This document shows, in pieces, positions 53,804 to 64,000 of a DNA stretch of 64,000 nucleotides. The DNA is from Rhynchopus euleeides. Its lineage: Eukaryota; Euglenozoa; Diplonemea; Diplonemida; Diplonemidae. The notes beneath the pieces were generated by a model. It had not been told where the DNA came from. It did no database searches and saw only the letters and a program-made list of their open reading frames with translations. The stretch is from NCBI GenBank assembly GCA_963210315.1, contig OY723248.1, positions 636,727 through 700,726 on the forward strand. The letters are read 5' to 3'. Both the position numbers and the translations under genes were made by a program. Numbering within the stretch: position 1 is the first letter of the stretch; every line of letters starts with the position of its first letter.

Positions 53804-55147
53804 TCAGTAGGACCCGCTCTGCCCGAGAAGTGCGTAGTTACTCATCTCCCTGAAGGACCCGTTGTGCGGGGGGGGAGGCATGGGTGGAGAGGCCACCCTC
53901 TCGCGCCTCGAAGAGCTCCGCCGGGCAACCCCACCGGCGCGGCTGTCTGAGGGGCGCACACTGCTGCCGGGGCTGGGGGACTGCACCGCTGTGCCGCTCT
54001 CTCTCTTGGACCGCCCGCTGCGGAAGGAGGCCAGCTCACCGCCAGGGTTTAGCCTAACCTTCAGGACGGGAGGGTCATCCACGACGCACGGTATGTTGTA
54101 GATCCCAGGAGACTGCCGCCAGTCCAACACCTCGTCATTCCAACGGAGAGATACGCTATTCACCGTATAGCGCTGCAGGCCAGGGGCATTGAGCAGCTTC
54201 GCCAAAGCCTGGTCACACGCAACCTTGATGTAAATCGTGTGCTGCTCAGGACAGATCACCTTCAGGTATACAGCATGCGGGCGCTGCTCGATTGGGATAG
54301 GGGCGTCTCTGGATGACTCCGGGAAGTCGTAGTGCTCCACCAAATCATGCACGGACATCATCTGATTCTGATATTGCAGCTGGTGCGGCTCGCAGTGGCG
54401 CAGCCCGGAATGCGCTGGAATATCCGCCATCCTGTCGTGCCCCTGCAGGGCGACCCGCAGGATGGGCCTCCCCGGCGTGGTCACCATGAAGTGGAACACC
54501 TCGTCCGAAGGGGAGAACCCGCGGGAGGAGCGCCTGTCGGGCCGCATCCGCGTGAGGCTTCCAAAGCTCTGCGACAGGCCACTCCTCGCGGGCGACCCGG
54601 CACGCCCCCTGGAGAAGGGCTGCCGGGGCGGGGACACGCCGTCGCGCGTGGGGGATCGCGAGAAAGTTCTCCCCCCGCGGGGTGTCCGCTGTGCCGGGGT
54701 GTTCACCTCGTCGTACATGCTTTCGAACTCGACAGATGTGGCGGTGCGCACCTCCTCGAAGTCGTCCTTTGAGGAGGGGGCGCGGGATCTGGGGAATGAC
54801 GCCGTTTCATGCGTCGTGCCCCCCGACAGCTTGCGCTGCCGGATGCGGTCTCTCAGGAGGACTCCGATCTCAGTGTGCCCCTCGTCGAAAGCGGCATGCT
54901 GCGGCATGAGCCCACCCTTGTCTCGAAGCGTGGGGTCAGCCCCATGCTTCAGGAGGACATGCACCACATCCCCATGCCCTGCAGCGGCTGCAAAGTGCAG
55001 GCCCCCTCTCCCCTTCCTATCGGTGCAGTTCAGCAGCCCTGCGTGCCGGCCCCCGTCGTGCGCAACCATAAGGTCCACCTTGACAGAATCGCCCCTCCGG
55101 CACGCCGTGAAAAAATAGGCAACAGCATCGCCGACCTCCGAAGGCAT
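53804..55147 (-). CDS. Ankyrin-repeat protein with beta-grasp-like C-terminal region
   Basis: 447 residues from ATG 55145-55147 (MPSEVGDAV). A pyrimidine tract and CTCCAG lie just upstream, fitting a splice acceptor, and the frame further upstream has no ATG start. Residues ~10-105 form about three ankyrin repeats (GRGGLHFAAAAGHGDVVHVL, KGGLMPQHAAFDEGHTEIGV). A Ser/Arg/Pro-rich linker follows (~110-225). Residues ~230-380 contain two segments resembling ubiquitin-like beta-grasp folds (RPILRVALQGHDRMADIPAH..., HAVYLKVICPEQHTIYIKVA...). The tail is Ser/Arg-rich. Probably a scaffold protein. The domain reading of the C-terminal half is inferred from pattern only. Confidence 0.7.
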   Translation of the reverse strand: MPSEVGDAVAYFFTACRRGDSVKVDLMVAHDGGRHAGLLNCTDRKGRGGLHFAAAAGHGDVVHVLLKHGADPTLRDKGGLMPQHAAFDEGHTEIGVLLRDRIRQRKLSGGTTHETASFPRSRAPSSKDDFEEVRTATSVEFESMYDEVNTPAQRTPRGGRTFSRSPTRDGVSPPRQPFSRGRAGSPARSGLSQSFGSLTRMRPDRRSSRGFSPSDEVFHFMVTTPGRPILRVALQGHDRMADIPAHSGLRHCEPHQLQYQNQMMSVHDLVEHYDFPESSRDAPIPIEQRPHAVYLKVICPEQHTIYIKVACDQALAKLLNAPGLQRYTVNSVSLRWNDEVLDWRQSPGIYNIPCVVDDPPVLKVRLNPGGELASFRSGRSKRESGTAVQSPSPGSSVRPSDSRAGGVARRSSSRRERVASPPMPPPPHNGSFREMSNYALLGQSGSY

Positions 55148-56029
55148 GGCACAGCCCTGGAGGGCCGCCGAGTTGGGGGGGGTGGGGGGAAGGGCGGGGA
55201 TCTTGAGCCCGGTTGGAGGGGAGAAGGGAGGTGAAGTGGAGTCAGGGTAAGGCACAGAGGGGGTGGGGTGGGGTGGGGATTATGCAAAGCGAGTCAGGGG
55301 GGGGAGGGGAGAGGGAGGGGCTCTAGAAAAAGCCGCGGGGGAGTGGTGGGTGGGGGGGTAAAGAGTAGAATGTAGAATTGATTGTTCCGTGGGGGTGGTG
55401 GTGGTGGTGGTGGTGGGGGGGTTTGATCGTCGAGAGGGAATGGAAAAGTAAATCTCCCAGCACCTTCTCGCAATGTTAGTCCTTTTTGTAGTCACTACAC
55501 CAGATATGTTGTACAAGGCGGATCAATGGTGGTGGGGGGGGGGGGGTCCGATCTCAAAAACAACCACCCGCACTCAGCCCCCCCCCCCCTCCCTTTTGGA
55601 GTCCGATGCCCACCACCCTCGGGGAGGTGTGTGTGTGTGGTAATGCCTGTAATGCCGGGTGGGTGTGTGGGTTTGTTGCAGGGGGGTGTGACCGATCTCT
55701 CTATATCTCCCTCTCCTTCTCCCACTATCTCGTATGCTTCAGGTGCGAATATCCCCGGAATGAAGATACCCGCACCACATCTATCTCACTCTCCGCTGAA
55801 AAGGTTCTTTCTTTGCACAGTGTTGGCATTGCCTCGAAGGCATGGCCCCAGAAAAAAAAGGCAAATTGAGTGGAGTGCACGACAAAGACCAGGGCATGCA
55901 AACCATCCTGGAGATCAGACATAGGAGCGCTCGGGTGGGGGAGGAAGGGGGGGGAATATGCAGAGTATTTTTTATGAGAAGTCGTTGTGCGGGCCCCTGC
56001 CGAATTCACACATCCATGTTACTGCGGGC
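55148..56029. other. Divergent spacer with microsatellites and a strong plus-strand polypyrimidine tract
   Basis: GTG microsatellite at 55392-55415 and G-runs at 55530-55545. On the plus strand, 55697-55742 is a CT-rich tract ending in TATGCTTCAG, a good splice acceptor for the plus-strand ORF downstream. No other gene recognised. Confidence 0.5.
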
Positions 56030-56410
56030 ATGCCGCCACGACGCCATAGCCCCTCCGCCCCCACCCCCTCCCGCAACAAGCAGCGCTCCCTCTTGTGCGC
56101 GTCGCACTACTTCGGGATATCCCTGAGCCGCTTTCGGCATGGTGCTGCAGAGGCGACGAGACTGATGACCAGGGTGCTGATCCCGCGCTTCATCACACTG
56201 CACCCGCACAACCGTGAGGTGAGGTACCGCCTGCTCCTGCAGTTTGCATTCAGGAGAAAGCTCCGGGACTGGCCACCGCTGGAGGGTGGTACCTATGTCG
56301 GGCGCGTCAGCGAGGAAGACATCTTCGCTGCCCTGAACGAGGAGGACGGAGCCGCCACCCCCTACCTGCTTCTCCAGCGGCGGCTGTATCAAAGCCATTC
56401 AACGGACTGA
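56030..56410 (+). CDS. Hypothetical small basic protein
   Basis: 126 residues from ATG 56030 (an in-frame ATG at 55958 would add 24). The composition is protein-like, with an Arg-rich amphipathic middle (MTRVLIPRFITLHPHNREVR) and an acidic stretch (RVSEEDIFAALNEEDGA). No domain recognised. It has the opposite orientation to all other host genes and its last 22 bp overlap the end of the minus-strand gene at 56389. A CT-rich tract with CAG at 55742 could be its acceptor. It could be spurious. The reverse strand also has an open frame here, but it is richer in Gly runs. Confidence 0.4.
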   Translation: MPPRRHSPSAPTPSRNKQRSLLCASHYFGISLSRFRHGAAEATRLMTRVLIPRFITLHPHNREVRYRLLLQFAFRRKLRDWPPLEGGTYVGRVSEEDIFAALNEEDGAATPYLLLQRRLYQSHSTD

Positions 56411-57063
56411 ATCATGTGAAGGGCAGCCCACCTCCGGGCGAGGTGATCAGAGAAGGCTTCGGGTGCCGCGAAACACGACACGATGTAGTGGCGTGAGTAG
56501 TCGCCTGCGTAGAAAAGGCGGAAGTAGATGATCTGCTTCTGCCCGTCGGTGGTGGCCACCTCAGCCCATGCGTAGTCGCCGATGGCAGTCTCGTCGAGAG
56601 GCGTGCAGGGGTGTTCCACGTGGTAATCAAAGGACTTCACCTTCCTCGGGGACTGCCCCAGCAGAGTCTCCTTCTGGTTTTGCAGCCAGCCTGTCAGAAA
56701 CTTGTTTTTTACAGGGGCTGCAAACTTCCCGCTAATGAAGTCTGTCGAAGGATGCGTCGTCGCGATGACCGACATCCCATGGTGGATGAAACGGCTGAAG
56801 TAGTCAGGCGAATCGCTCGTCTTGGGCTGGCATGTGTACTCAGTCGTATGGTGTCCCGACGCGTCCATTGTCGTGGGTGAGCTGAGCACAACCCAATCAT
56901 CCGGAATCGCCCAGTGGATTTCATCAGCTTTCTTCGAAACCGTCTGCCAACTAGAGCTCTCTATGAAGTTCCACGCATCCTTCTGCTCCGCCCTGCTCTC
57001 TGGCTGGGCTGGCGGCCCCCCGAATTCAAACTTGCTCAAACACCTCACACAGCGGCGCAGCAT
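56389..57063 (-). CDS. Hypothetical protein, PsbP/Mog1-like or START-like pattern uncertain
   Basis: 224 residues from ATG 57061-57063 (MLRRCVRCLSKFEF). The frame is open up to 57174 but without an ATG. Upstream lies a pyrimidine repeat (CCCTTC)n-(CCCCTG)n ending CTGACTGCAG at about 57177, a convincing splice acceptor. The protein looks like one globular domain: WQTVSKKADEIHWAIPDDWV at the start, HHGMSVIATTHPSTDFIS in the middle, and IIYFRLFYAGDYSRHYIVSC then a final helix (HLARRWAALHMIQSVEW). This alternation of strands with a last amphipathic helix recalls PsbP/Mog1-like folds, but I cannot assign it. It is downstream of NKAP in the same orientation. Confidence 0.6.
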   Translation of the reverse strand: MLRRCVRCLSKFEFGGPPAQPESRAEQKDAWNFIESSSWQTVSKKADEIHWAIPDDWVVLSSPTTMDASGHHTTEYTCQPKTSDSPDYFSRFIHHGMSVIATTHPSTDFISGKFAAPVKNKFLTGWLQNQKETLLGQSPRKVKSFDYHVEHPCTPLDETAIGDYAWAEVATTDGQKQIIYFRLFYAGDYSRHYIVSCFAAPEAFSDHLARRWAALHMIQSVEWL

Positions 57064-57831
57064 CTTCCTCTGCCGTCGGGCTGCCTTGGTTTTTTTGTCG
57101 TATTTTTTTTGACAACGTTTTTTGCAAAACACAACACAACACAAACACGGCTCACCCGCGCAACAAAATAGCACCTGCAGTCAGGGGCAGGGGCAGGGGC
57201 AGGGGAAGGGGAAGGGGAAGGGGAAGGGTGCCCGGGGGTGGCAGGCAGGCGGCAGGCTGTCGGACACCCTGTCCTGTCCGTCGGTACACCAGCGAGAGAG
57301 GGGGAGAGAATGGGGGTGGGGCTGTGGGGTGCAACGTTGCACCGCAATGTATACCCGGCACCCTCTCCAAGGCCAGCTGTCACTCTCACCGCATCCCCCA
57401 CCCACCCCCCCCCTCCACCCCACCGCCGCAGCGCGGCAGATAATAGCGGGAGCACCACGGCCCCGTCAACCTGACTGCACAGATGTGAATATTGTTGGGG
57501 TAGTGTAGGGCGCACCCTGCCCTCGATGAGATACCCACTGCCTGTCTTACACACACGGGTGGCTTGCCGGATGTTGAAGCCATCCTGAAGCGAATAATCA
57601 GAGCAAGCTCATCAGAAGTAAGACACATGGCACTCTTTTGGTGTAGGGGCCGCACCGAGTTTCCTCTGATGCGATACACCTCCACCGCCACACATGCGTG
57701 GGTCTTTACGGAGCAGTGTAGGGCACGCCGAAAGGGGTGGGGGTGTAGTCGGGTCGACAAAGCAATGTGCAGAGAGGGAGGGGGGGGGGGGATGAACCTC
57801 CCACTTCACCCCAGTCTGCATGCAGGCAGCC
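57064..57831. other. Spacer between the hypothetical gene and NKAP, with pyrimidine-rich acceptor tract
   Basis: On the minus strand 57180-57230 is a hexamer-type CCCTTC/CCCCTG repeat ending in CTGACTGCAG, the likely splice acceptor region for the downstream gene. The rest (57235-57831) shows C/T and G runs and no gene. Confidence 0.55.

Positions 57832-64000
<6,169 letters not shown>

Overview
The window looks like nuclear DNA of a GC-rich, flagellated single-celled eukaryote. The host genes contain GT-AG introns whose donors all begin GTATG. Long polypyrimidine tracts lie upstream of several starts, and one protein carries sperm-tail PG-rich (flagellar) repeats. Every confident host gene (alpha-dioxygenase, STPGR protein, zinc-finger/coiled-coil protein, two cyclins, ankyrin protein, a hypothetical, NKAP) is on the minus strand over about 52 kb, like a directional gene cluster. 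Together with a VIPER-like retrotransposon, whose closest known architecture comes from trypanosomatids, this suggests a euglenozoan, perhaps a diplonemid. That assignment is an inference. No rRNA, tRNA, CRISPR array or organelle gene was recognised.

Layout. 1-8.0 kb: a minus-strand non-LTR retrotransposon cut by the left edge, with a coiled-coil ORF1 and an ORF2 carrying OTU protease, APE endonuclease, reverse transcriptase and RNase H. 10.5-13.5 kb: alpha-dioxygenase and a flagellar STPGR protein. 16.8-18.6 kb: a two-exon zinc-finger protein. 19.5-23.3 kb: a decayed hAT element and foldback elements. 26.6-28.1 and 31.1-32.6 kb: two three-exon mitotic-type cyclin genes, nearly identical except for two sharply diverged blocks. 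34.1-35.7 kb: an AT-rich foldback element.

37.2-44.6 kb: a roughly 170-bp satellite array opened by three insertions: a VIPER-like tyrosine-recombinase retrotransposon with split direct repeats, a hAT-like element and a palindromic element. 46.9-53.5 kb: a nest of DNA elements around an intact Crypton-like tyrosine recombinase gene. 53.8-57.1 kb: an ankyrin protein, a short plus-strand ORF and a hypothetical protein. 57.8-62.3 kb: an NKAP orthologue whose 2.96-kb intron carries a 1.4-kb head-to-head array of 41-bp repeats able to fold into a very large RNA hairpin.

The host genes serve unrelated jobs (lipid oxidation, cilium, cell cycle, splicing) and do not form a pathway. What ties the window together is layered transposition: satellite, then retroelement, then DNA transposons and small foldback elements inserted into each other.
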